A stretch of 27,951 nucleotides of DNA from an uncultured Lachnospiraceae bacterium (lineage in GTDB: Bacteria; Bacillota; Clostridia; Lachnospirales; Lachnospiraceae): the NCBI GenBank assembly GCA_934343915.1, contig CAKRIL010000033.1, forward strand, positions 1 through 27,951, given 5' to 3'. A program made the translations under genes and the position numbers. Shown here one piece after another: positions 21,083 through 27,951 of the stretch (its first letter is position 1; the number at the start of each line of letters is the position of its first letter). The notes under the pieces are model-generated. The model ran no database searches. It had not been told where the DNA came from and saw nothing but the letters and a program-made list of their open reading frames with translations.

Positions 21083-22987
21083 TTACTCCATTACAAGGTA
21101 AGCTGCCTCACATGTAAGACAGAAGTTAAGGTCTCCTCCTGTTGTGATGCCTGTGTACTTCTGTGTGTATACTGTTCCGGCTGTTGTTGTAACTACTGCC
21201 ACAACATCCGCTGTTGCTCCGTTGTTGGTTACGGAGAGCTCAACCTTGGCTCCATCCATGTCGCTTGTGAAGCTGTCCCAGTTCCAGTCACATTCTGCTG
21301 TTGCTGTCTCATAGCCATCGCCCCAGCCGAAGTTGTCTGCACGAAGTACTGCGTACTCTGCATAGCCGTCTGCCTCTGCTGCGCTGTGTCCCTCTGCTGT
21401 TGTCTGAAGTACTACAAGGAAGTTATCCCAGTTGTTTACTCCGTCTGTGTAGTTCTTGAAGGTCTTTGTAACTGACTCGCCCTCAGGAATTGCGAATATA
21501 TCTGAGAATGCGCTCCAGAATGGTGTTGTACAGTCTGTGCTTCCTACGATAACGCCCTCAGCCTTAACTGTCTTATCCTTGATTGAGAGGATATCCGTGT
21601 AGCTTGACTGTGTACCGATTTCTATTGATGCAATCTCGCCCTTGACAGGGAACTCTGCCTTAGCTGTGTTGGAGGTCTTGTTGTAATCTACATTGTCAAC
21701 GTCAACCGTTACGGTACCGTCCGCATATGTTATTGTGGCAGTTACATCTGCCTCAACCATTACTGACTTCTCCCATGTGTTCCAGTTGCCCCATGACCAT
21801 GTAAAGCAGCTGTCTGCAATATCAGCACCGTCTGCCGTACCTGTCATATCAGCGTTGACTCTTGCAACCTCATTGCCATCCGCATCCTTGAATACGAAGT
21901 AGTAATTGTTCTTTGCATCATTGCCGTCTGACCAGTGCTTTAACTTAACCTGGATTGTCTGACCATCTGAGATGGCAACAGGCTCTGAATATACATCATC
22001 AGCCTTGGAGAAATCAAGTGCTCCGATTGATGCTATTGCGCTGTCATCCTTAGTTACCGTGATTACTCTCTCAGGCTCAACGAACTCTGCGTCAGGATTG
22101 CCGTCTGCGTAGAGAGCTGCAATCTGCTCTGCATTCAAAGCGTAATCATAGATGTAAAGCTCATCAAATGCTCCCTTGAATACTGAATCCCAGTAGTTTA
22201 CACCGAGTAAGAAATCGAAGCTGTCGGAAGCCTGCATACAATTCTTTGTTACATATGCAGGAACAACATTTCCATCGGAATCCTTGGTAATCCATTCCTG
22301 ACCGTTGATGTAGAGCTTAGAAGCAATAAGTGTTCCGTCTGCCGACAAATTGTTGGAATCTACAACGAGTGCAATCTGTACCCACTGCTTTAACGGCTCG
22401 CCTGTTGCAATATCTGACCAAGCCGGCCAAAGTGCATTGTCGAGCTGGTCATATGACCAGATACAAGGGAATGTTCCCTCTCCTGCCCACTCAGCTCTTG
22501 TGATGTTTACATAGTGCTGTCCGCCTGTCAGGTCTCCGTGAATATCCGGTCCGAACTGAACTGTCGGCATGTAATTTGCGAATCTTGTAGCGTAGATCCA
22601 AAATGAAACCGTGTAGTTGTCACCTACTCCGTTCACGTCTGTGAGCTTGTAGCCTGTGATACCATCTGTGTATACGGCATCGCCCTTTACACCCGGAATG
22701 TAGACAACATCCTTGTCAGCTGCGCTTAAGATAGGGTCGCCGCCGATTGTCTGTGCGGTAGGCTGGATATCGGACTTGTTATCTGCCGCATCGAATGAAT
22801 AGTAGTACTTGTAATCCTGTGGTATCTCTCCTGCCTTTACCGGCTCTGTGCCTGAGGTCTGCTCAACACTTGACTTCGGCTCTGTTGTGGTCTCAGTCGG
22901 GTCTGTTGCTGACTGCTTCTGACATCCTGCAAGCATTGCCGCTGTCATGGTACCGCATAACATAACGCTTAAAAACTTCTTATTCAT
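21083..22987 (-). CDS. LamG-domain lipoprotein with two tandem Trp-rich C-terminal modules
   Basis: 634 residues. Signal peptide with lipobox LAGC, lipid-bearing Cys22, then a Thr/Ser/Glu linker. A concanavalin/LamG-type beta-sandwich spans about 60-295 (YYYSFDAADN, NYTVSFWIYATRF, KQWVQIALVV, FDELYIYDYALNAEQIAALY). Two related modules follow (about 307-465 and 470-634), each with the pattern K-x-W/Y-S/T-DG-x-N followed by a Trp-rich W-N-T/W-D-W segment; the two look like an ancient duplication and resemble carbohydrate-binding modules. No catalytic glutamate or aspartate set is recognised. GGAGG lies 9 nt before the ATG, 18 bp after the solute-binding protein gene. It is probably a surface arabinan-capturing protein. 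Confidence 0.75.
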   Translation of the reverse strand: MNKKFLSVMLCGTMTAAMLAGCQKQSATDPTETTTEPKSSVEQTSGTEPVKAGEIPQDYKYYYSFDAADNKSDIQPTAQTIGGDPILSAADKDVVYIPGVKGDAVYTDGITGYKLTDVNGVGDNYTVSFWIYATRFANYMPTVQFGPDIHGDLTGGQHYVNITRAEWAGEGTFPCIWSYDQLDNALWPAWSDIATGEPLKQWVQIALVVDSNNLSADGTLIASKLYINGQEWITKDSDGNVVPAYVTKNCMQASDSFDFLLGVNYWDSVFKGAFDELYIYDYALNAEQIAALYADGNPDAEFVEPERVITVTKDDSAIASIGALDFSKADDVYSEPVAISDGQTIQVKLKHWSDGNDAKNNYYFVFKDADGNEVARVNADMTGTADGADIADSCFTWSWGNWNTWEKSVMVEADVTATITYADGTVTVDVDNVDYNKTSNTAKAEFPVKGEIASIEIGTQSSYTDILSIKDKTVKAEGVIVGSTDCTTPFWSAFSDIFAIPEGESVTKTFKNYTDGVNNWDNFLVVLQTTAEGHSAAEADGYAEYAVLRADNFGWGDGYETATAECDWNWDSFTSDMDGAKVELSVTNNGATADVVAVVTTTAGTVYTQKYTGITTGGDLNFCLTCEAAYLVME

Positions 22988-23005
22988 ATAGAATTACCTC
23001 CATTT

Positions 23006-24517
23006 TTACTTTCCGAATGCATTTGTGACTGCCTCATACTGTGCAATCTCTTCATCTGACAATACGTTGTAGCCTGTCGGTCCGAAGTATGAAAGCATTG
23101 CCTCAGCATGGTAGTAGTTTGCCTGTTCAGTTGCCTCATCTGTATAATCCGCTGCCTTTGCCGTACCTGTACCTACAAGGTCATGAATACCGATATTGTT
23201 GAAGTACTGGTCACAGAAGTTCCAGTAACCTGCAATGCTGTACCAGCCGTAAGGAACCGGTCTTGTGATGGAATCAAAATAATCGTCCCAGTATGCCTTA
23301 TGCTCAGCATCCTGTGGGAAAAGAGCCTTATATCTGTCCCATACAGTCTTGTCAAGTGTCATAGGAACAGGCATATTGGAGTTCTTAAGAGGTACTCCTG
23401 ATGCATTGGTGATTGATGAATCCTCGTAAATGTCCATACGCGCGTTCCAGCCGTCAGTTCCTATACCCATGAACTTAAGGAGAAGATATGCTTCGTAAGG
23501 ATGCTTACATGATGTTGACACACCACCAATGTACATGTTGGCAATGACATTGTGTTCCTTCTCATCAACTACGTTAGGTGTTACATAAGGAACTATATCA
23601 AGTCCGTATGTATCCTGATATCCGTCTGTTCCCCACAGGTTCTGATATGTCCAGAAGCCCTCTGAGAATACTGCAACGTGTCCTGTTGCTCCGAACCATG
23701 CGCCCCAGTCTCCTGACCAGTCCTCCATAGCCTGTGTGTTCTGCTGCGGTGCAACATAACCTGCCAGTATAAGGTCTGCGAACTGCTGCTCGCCTACTGC
23801 CCAGTAGGACAAATCGAAATCTGTTCCGTTGAAGCCGAACTCACCCTTGATAGCACGCTCTGCTGATGAACATGCTGCGATACCGTAGAGTGAATCAAGT
23901 CTGTTGTAATAACCAAGTCCGTAATACTTCATACCTGATCTGTCATCGACAGTGGCATCCTTGATGAGCTGAAGCATCTCATCCCATGTCCAGTCTGTTC
24001 TAGGCATCTCAAGATTAAGCTTGCTGATTACGTTCTTATCGATAAAGATTGCACTTGGCTGATACCATGTAGGAAGTCCGAACCATCTGTCGGTATCGAA
24101 TTTGCCGATTCCGTAATCCTTGATTGTTGTCATCATATTGGACATATCAGGGTCATTCTCAACATACTCCGTGATGTCGCGCCAGTACTCATTGGCAAGA
24201 GCCGTATCTGAATCCGTTCCCGAGAATACATCAGGGAAGGTTCCGCTGTTGGCAGCCGCCGAAAGGTCGGTGCTCATATCACTTATCTGCTTGCACTCTA
24301 CCTTGATATTAGGGTATTTTTTCATAAATGCTTCTGCGAGGAGATTGATTGTAGTCTCATCCTCGTAATGCCAATAGGTGAGGGTGATGTCATCCTTGGT
24401 CACACCATTTTCATCAACCTCTCCCGTGCTTGTGCCGCCTGTCTTGGCACCACAGCCTGTCAGTGCGCCCATGGCCATAACGGATGCCATAAGTGCTGCA
24501 ACTAACCTTTTTTTCAT
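23006..24517 (-). CDS. Extracellular sugar-binding lipoprotein of an ABC importer
   Basis: 503 residues, family 1 solute-binding protein. The ATG at 24517 follows GGAGG by 6 nt; the nine codons upstream in frame are not part of the protein. Signal peptide with lipobox LTGC, Cys22. The body has the usual SBP_bac_1 pattern: DITLTYWHYEDETTINLLAE, FMKKYPNIKV, GTFPDVFSGTDSD, then aromatic-rich ligand-facing stretches (RWFGLPTWYQP, PYGWYSIAGYW). It delivers oligosaccharide to the two permeases encoded just upstream. Given the GH43 genes, arabino-oligosaccharides are the expected ligand. Confidence 0.92.
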   Translation of the reverse strand: MKKRLVAALMASVMAMGALTGCGAKTGGTSTGEVDENGVTKDDITLTYWHYEDETTINLLAEAFMKKYPNIKVECKQISDMSTDLSAAANSGTFPDVFSGTDSDTALANEYWRDITEYVENDPDMSNMMTTIKDYGIGKFDTDRWFGLPTWYQPSAIFIDKNVISKLNLEMPRTDWTWDEMLQLIKDATVDDRSGMKYYGLGYYNRLDSLYGIAACSSAERAIKGEFGFNGTDFDLSYWAVGEQQFADLILAGYVAPQQNTQAMEDWSGDWGAWFGATGHVAVFSEGFWTYQNLWGTDGYQDTYGLDIVPYVTPNVVDEKEHNVIANMYIGGVSTSCKHPYEAYLLLKFMGIGTDGWNARMDIYEDSSITNASGVPLKNSNMPVPMTLDKTVWDRYKALFPQDAEHKAYWDDYFDSITRPVPYGWYSIAGYWNFCDQYFNNIGIHDLVGTGTAKAADYTDEATEQANYYHAEAMLSYFGPTGYNVLSDEEIAQYEAVTNAFGK

Positions 24518-24579
24518 AGAAATCCTCCATTCCGCCGCCTTCACGGCAGCATAAATAATATAATATATCTGCGAAAAAC

Positions 24580-24591
24580 GCTGTTTCCAGC
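24580..24591 (-). terminator. Weak hairpin with T-run between permease and binding-protein genes
   Basis: On the minus strand GCTG-GAAA-CAGC (a GNRA-type loop) is followed by GTTTTT, 12 bp after the second permease stop. The stem is only 4-5 bp, so at most partial termination is expected. AT-rich -10-like sequence follows before the binding-protein gene. Confidence 0.3.
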
Positions 24592-24603
24592 ATCTTTCAT
24601 ATG

Positions 24604-25611
24604 TTATTCTCCTGTGATACCTGAACGGTCAATACTTTCAACGAACTGTTTCTGAAGTACAAGGTACATTATAAGGAGCGGCAGAATACTTAATGTAGTA
24701 GCTGCCATTCGGACGGATTCGTTGAGGCTCGTCGCCGTGTCTCCGACACTTGCCCTCGTCTGGAAGGCTGTGTCGAACTGCTTTAACTGAACCACAAGAT
24801 TCGTCCAATTACTCTTTGCCGCAAGTCCCTGTACATACAGCTCGGTGAGATATGACTCATTCCAATACCATACAAAGGAGAACAGAACAACCGTTACGAT
24901 AGCCGGTATCGCGGAAGGAACGGCAATCTTGAAGAATGCCTTAAAATGTCCCGCACCGTCAATAGCGGCGGCTTCCATCAGCACCTTAGGTATCTGCTTG
25001 AAGAACTGATAGAAGATTAAAATAAATATCGGCGAATTCAGTCCGTTTCCGAAAAGTGCCGGAAGGATGAATGCCCACAGAGTTCCCTGAATTCCCATAT
25101 TGGTGTAGAGCACATATGTAGGAATCATGGTTATCTGTCTTGGAAGTATATAAGAGAATAAAAGTATAACCATCAATGCCTTCTTACCCTTGAAGTTATA
25201 TCTTGCAAAGCCGTAGCCGACCATCATACAGATAACCACGTTGCACAATGTCGGAAGACCTGCAATCAATATTCCTTTTTCAAAGGAGGATGCATAGTCC
25301 ATTGCCTTCGCCGCATCTATAAAGTTCTGAAGATACAGCTTGGAAGGGAGCCACTTAATCGAGGTATCGAGAAGGTCGTTCCTGCTCATAAAGCTGGTGC
25401 TTATCATATAGAGCACAGGGTAGAGATACACAAAGCCGATACATATAAGAAGAGCATATACGACAAGCTGCTTTCCGAAGCCCTGCTTTTCTCTTGTTCC
25501 GAATATGAATCTGTGCAGCTTTTCCTTCGTGAACTTCTTTTTAATAATCTCCGCTGCCGTCATATGTCTTGTATCTGCCGTGGCTGATGCCTTTTTCGAA
25601 CTTCTTGACAT
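24604..25611 (-). CDS. Carbohydrate ABC transporter permease, MalG type
   Basis: 335 residues, six predicted membrane helices after a hydrophilic cytoplasmic tail of about 45 residues. The EAA loop that docks the ATPase is at 213-232 (EAAAIDGAGHFKAFFKIAVP). It forms the translocation channel with the MalF-type partner. The ATG at 25611 is supported by GGAGGGG 8 nt upstream, even though it overlaps the preceding permease gene by 71 bp; a later ATG at 25563 has no ribosome binding site. No ATPase gene is in the window, so a shared MsmK/UgpC-type ATPase elsewhere is expected. Confidence 0.93.
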   Translation of the reverse strand: MSRSSKKASATADTRHMTAAEIIKKKFTKEKLHRFIFGTREKQGFGKQLVVYALLICIGFVYLYPVLYMISTSFMSRNDLLDTSIKWLPSKLYLQNFIDAAKAMDYASSFEKGILIAGLPTLCNVVICMMVGYGFARYNFKGKKALMVILLFSYILPRQITMIPTYVLYTNMGIQGTLWAFILPALFGNGLNSPIFILIFYQFFKQIPKVLMEAAAIDGAGHFKAFFKIAVPSAIPAIVTVVLFSFVWYWNESYLTELYVQGLAAKSNWTNLVVQLKQFDTAFQTRASVGDTATSLNESVRMAATTLSILPLLIMYLVLQKQFVESIDRSGITGE

Positions 25612-26587
25612 TTCTCATTCCCCTCCTCTCTATCTTCCTTGACAGGCGCTTTTCCTTCTTTAACTCGCGCTGTCTCTTCTTGACCATTCTGTCATATACA
25701 TCCTTCCTGTTTCCTAACAGCAGGAAGAATAAAAGAACAATAAGTGTAACAACTATCGAATACATCCACGCCATCGCTGATGCGTAGCCATATCCCTTCT
25801 CCTTGGTTCCCGAGAACATTGCCGACTCTATCATGTTGATGAGCTGGTTCTGCTCGTTTCCGGAAAGGAATATAACCGTATACACCGCATTTAAGAGGAT
25901 GAAGTTCTTGATTGTCGGAAGAGTAATCTTCCAAAAGCACTCCCAGCCTGAACCTCCGTCCATCTTAGCTGCCTCGTAGAGTGAAGGGTCAACCTTCTGA
26001 AGTGCCGACAGGAATATGAGTATCTGTACTCCCGAATACCACAGTATCATAATCATGTTGGAGAATATCTCTCCTATCGACTCAGCTATCGAGTTCGGAA
26101 GAAATGTTCCGATTGCATTCACCACAGCCTGTGTATTCATTGAAGGAATTGTCGAAGCTCCTTCGCTTACAAGCATATTCATAACAGGACCGCTCACGAT
26201 GATGACCGGAAGAAAGAAGATAAGTCTGAAAAATGCCTTGCACTTTATCTTTCCGTTTAACATCATCGCAATGATGAGAGCGAATACAACAATTACCGGA
26301 ACCTCAACTATTGTCTGCCATATGTATGTTACAAGCTGCTTTGGAAACTCCGGATTTTCAAGCCATATCTGAGTGAAGTTTCCCGTTCCCACCCAGATGT
26401 ACTTTGTCTCAAGCGGAGTTATTCTTATGTTAAACCACATATAGTAGAACGACTGTCCGAGTGGAAATAACAGGAACGCCACAACTCCTATCAGCCACGG
26501 AAGTATGAACAGATAGCCCATTCTTGCCTCTCTCGCCTCGAGTCGTCCCTGCTTTATTTTGATTTTCTTATTTTTCGTTTTTCCCAT
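25541..26587 (-). CDS. Carbohydrate ABC transporter permease, MalF type
   Basis: 348 residues. The ATG at 26587 is chosen because AGGTGAG lies just before it and 4 bp separate it from the upstream stop; the open frame extends a further six codons. Membrane helices begin with YLFILPWLIGVVAFLLFPLG. The EAA loop is at about 205-224 (EAAKMDGGSGWECFWKITLP). The C-terminal tail after the last helix is unusually long and very basic (about 50 residues, KKRQRELKKEKRLSRKIERR and onward), and this tail is what overlaps the next gene. It pairs with the MalG-type permease. Confidence 0.92.
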   Translation of the reverse strand: MGKTKNKKIKIKQGRLEAREARMGYLFILPWLIGVVAFLLFPLGQSFYYMWFNIRITPLETKYIWVGTGNFTQIWLENPEFPKQLVTYIWQTIVEVPVIVVFALIIAMMLNGKIKCKAFFRLIFFLPVIIVSGPVMNMLVSEGASTIPSMNTQAVVNAIGTFLPNSIAESIGEIFSNMIMILWYSGVQILIFLSALQKVDPSLYEAAKMDGGSGWECFWKITLPTIKNFILLNAVYTVIFLSGNEQNQLINMIESAMFSGTKEKGYGYASAMAWMYSIVVTLIVLLFFLLLGNRKDVYDRMVKKRQRELKKEKRLSRKIERRGMRNVKKFEKGISHGRYKTYDGSGDY

Positions 26588-26591
26588 ATGC

Positions 26592-27951
26592 TCACCTGAC
26601 CTCATATGACATTGATTCTATGGTTACTCCGTCCACGCTTCGTGCCTGTGTTCCATAGTTGATATAGACCGTAACTCCGTTAGAATAAGTCACAACTCTT
26701 AAATCACCGTCAATTATCTGATGCTTTGCCACCGTAGCTCCCGCAGTCTTTTCATTCAGAGCCTTAAGCTCCTTATAATACTCAACAATCGTATTCTTGT
26801 AGGTCGCATACTCTGAACTGTATATGTCACTCGAGTTGGTATACAGAAGCTTCGCCGAGCTCTCCTTGGTGATGTAGAATGAAGGGTACACACCTGTCTC
26901 AACAAGCTTTAAGAAGAATTCCTGCTTGTTGGCCTCGAAGTTGACATATTCCGAATACATCGGCATCACGCCCTTTAGCACCATGCTAATGAAAGGAACG
27001 CTCTCATCCTCGAAGATGTAGCTTGAGGTGTACAGCGGCATATCAAGGAATGCATCCGTATCCGACCACAGATATGCAAAAGGCTGCTCAAGCACAAGGC
27101 TTGTTCTCTCTGCCGCCTGTGCGACCATATCCTTGTATACCTCCTGCGTGTCATATCTTGAATAGCTGTTTCCGCTGTATGTGTAGCTGAACAGCTTATT
27201 GGATATTCCGGCAAGTGCAAGCTTATCAACACCGCTCTTTATGTACTTGTCAATGAATTTGTTCAGAAGCGTCACCGTTCTTGCCGGTGTGAGATAATTC
27301 ATTGTGCTGTACACGGTCTTGTATGTGCTCTCCTCGAATCTTCTCTTGTTAATCTGCTTAACAACATTGAAGGTGGCATTCTTCTCATCAGGGTTGATTC
27401 TCAGTGCATCATTGTAAAGGTACATCTGAATATTCTTCTTTGCAGCATCCTCAATCAGCCTGGTAAGCTTTTTGGTTCCGCCGATTTTTGAATCAGCCTT
27501 GTAGCTTGTTATCGGTACACTGTAAAGTCCCTTTTTCTGCCAGCCCTTGTATACGGTGAGCAGGTCGGCAGCGCCCTCGGCTTCAAGCTCGTCATATATC
27601 TCATATATGTCGTCCACAGTTGTCATGACGACTGCCGATGTGCCAAGGAGGAAGGATTCTCTCTCCGTTCCGAGGAAATCAACTCTCGTTCTGAAGCTGT
27701 CATCACCCTTCTTAACTCCGCCGTCTGCAAGGAGGTACTCTCTGTAAGCTGCTGCCATTCCTGCGTAATTGGCGTTGTCCCCACTGAGGAATACATATCT
27801 TACCGCAAGGTCTGAATGGCTTCTCTCGGTCTCATACACATGAAGTGAACCCGCCGTAGAATTGTTGCTTGTCGGCTGAGTGTATGTCTTTCTCAATGTG
27901 AACTTTGCATAGGCTCTGTTGTAGTCAACGCTTGCTCCGTTAGGTATACAC
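26592..27951 (-). CDS. DUF5696 domain protein (5' end outside window)
   Basis: The C-terminal 453 codons of a larger protein. The frame is open to the window edge, so the true start is outside. The segment VFLSGDNANYAGMAAAYREY followed by LLADGGV is typical of DUF5696 proteins, which in Firmicutes are often encoded beside carbohydrate ABC transporters. The part from DDIYEIYDEL through YVNFEANKQE looks like a TIM-barrel-like core (LLTVYKGWQKKG, NIQMYLYNDALRINP, GVDKLALAGISNK), which suggests a glycoside-hydrolase-like fold, but I cannot assign catalytic residues. It is the first visible gene of the arabinan unit, 4 bp before the MalF-type permease. Role unknown; carbohydrate binding or cleavage outside the cell is possible. 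Confidence 0.75.
   Translation of the reverse strand, partial: CIPNGASVDYNRAYAKFTLRKTYTQPTSNNSTAGSLHVYETERSHSDLAVRYVFLSGDNANYAGMAAAYREYLLADGGVKKGDDSFRTRVDFLGTERESFLLGTSAVVMTTVDDIYEIYDELEAEGAADLLTVYKGWQKKGLYSVPITSYKADSKIGGTKKLTRLIEDAAKKNIQMYLYNDALRINPDEKNATFNVVKQINKRRFEESTYKTVYSTMNYLTPARTVTLLNKFIDKYIKSGVDKLALAGISNKLFSYTYSGNSYSRYDTQEVYKDMVAQAAERTSLVLEQPFAYLWSDTDAFLDMPLYTSSYIFEDESVPFISMVLKGVMPMYSEYVNFEANKQEFFLKLVETGVYPSFYITKESSAKLLYTNSSDIYSSEYATYKNTIVEYYKELKALNEKTAGATVAKHQIIDGDLRVVTYSNGVTVYINYGTQARSVDGVTIESMSYEVR

Noticed and set aside
1..27951. CRISPR arrays, tRNA/rRNA genes, complete insertion sequences, integrase genes
   Set aside because: I looked for regular direct repeats, cloverleaf-like segments, transposase DDE/HUH motifs and tyrosine or serine recombinase motifs and found none that I could support.

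Overview
The window looks like a chromosomal segment of a low-to-moderate GC Firmicute, most likely a gut or rumen Lachnospiraceae. The reasons are consistent AGGAGG-type ribosome binding sites, clostridial mobile-element proteins, DUF5696 and GH43 arabinan-use genes, and an ABC importer with no ATPase of its own. No rRNA or tRNA gene, CRISPR array, integrase or complete insertion sequence is visible. Placement below family level is not possible by eye.

Region 1 (1 to about 2100) is a piece of an integrative or mobilisable element. It has an excisionase-like gene running off the left edge, a small basic ORF, and a Cro/CI-type regulator. The regulator sits between two divergent promoters flanked by repeated TCTCACA boxes. 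A clostridial 'virulence-related' element protein follows, then an oriT-like hairpin region.

Region 2 (about 2100 to 16300) is an AT-rich defence island. It holds (a) a type II restriction-modification system with convergent endonuclease and C5-cytosine methyltransferase genes, and a ribbon-helix-helix protein whose probable operator lies in its own promoter and again in front of the endonuclease; (b) a complete four-gene Wadjet operon, jetABCD; (c) a DUF4143 AAA ATPase that seems to lack its normal N-terminus; (d) a MazG-type nucleotide pyrophosphohydrolase; (e) the wreck of a YgiT/MqsA-type zinc-finger antitoxin with an in-frame TAG; (f) a membrane-anchored macro-domain protein like the type II Thoeris effector ThsA but with no TIR partner; and (g) an unrecognised 344-residue protein with a HEPN-like RX4H motif. 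Everything from the RHH gene rightward to (g) is on the minus strand.

Region 3 (about 16400 to the end) has visibly higher GC and looks like resident chromosome. A MerR/TipA-type regulator with a 19-bp-spacer promoter and an uncharacterised Met/His-rich membrane protein come first. Then comes an arabinan-utilisation operon on the minus strand, in transcription order: DUF5696 protein (partial), two ABC permeases, solute-binding lipoprotein, LamG glycan-binding lipoprotein, cytoplasmic exo-acting GH43, and an endo-arabinanase-like GH43 lipoprotein. The model is that surface lipoproteins bind and cut arabinan, the importer takes up arabino-oligosaccharides, and the cytoplasmic GH43 releases arabinose.

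The strongest candidates for something undescribed are the adjacent TM-macro and HEPN-like genes (13997-16247) and the RHH-controlled restriction-modification circuit.
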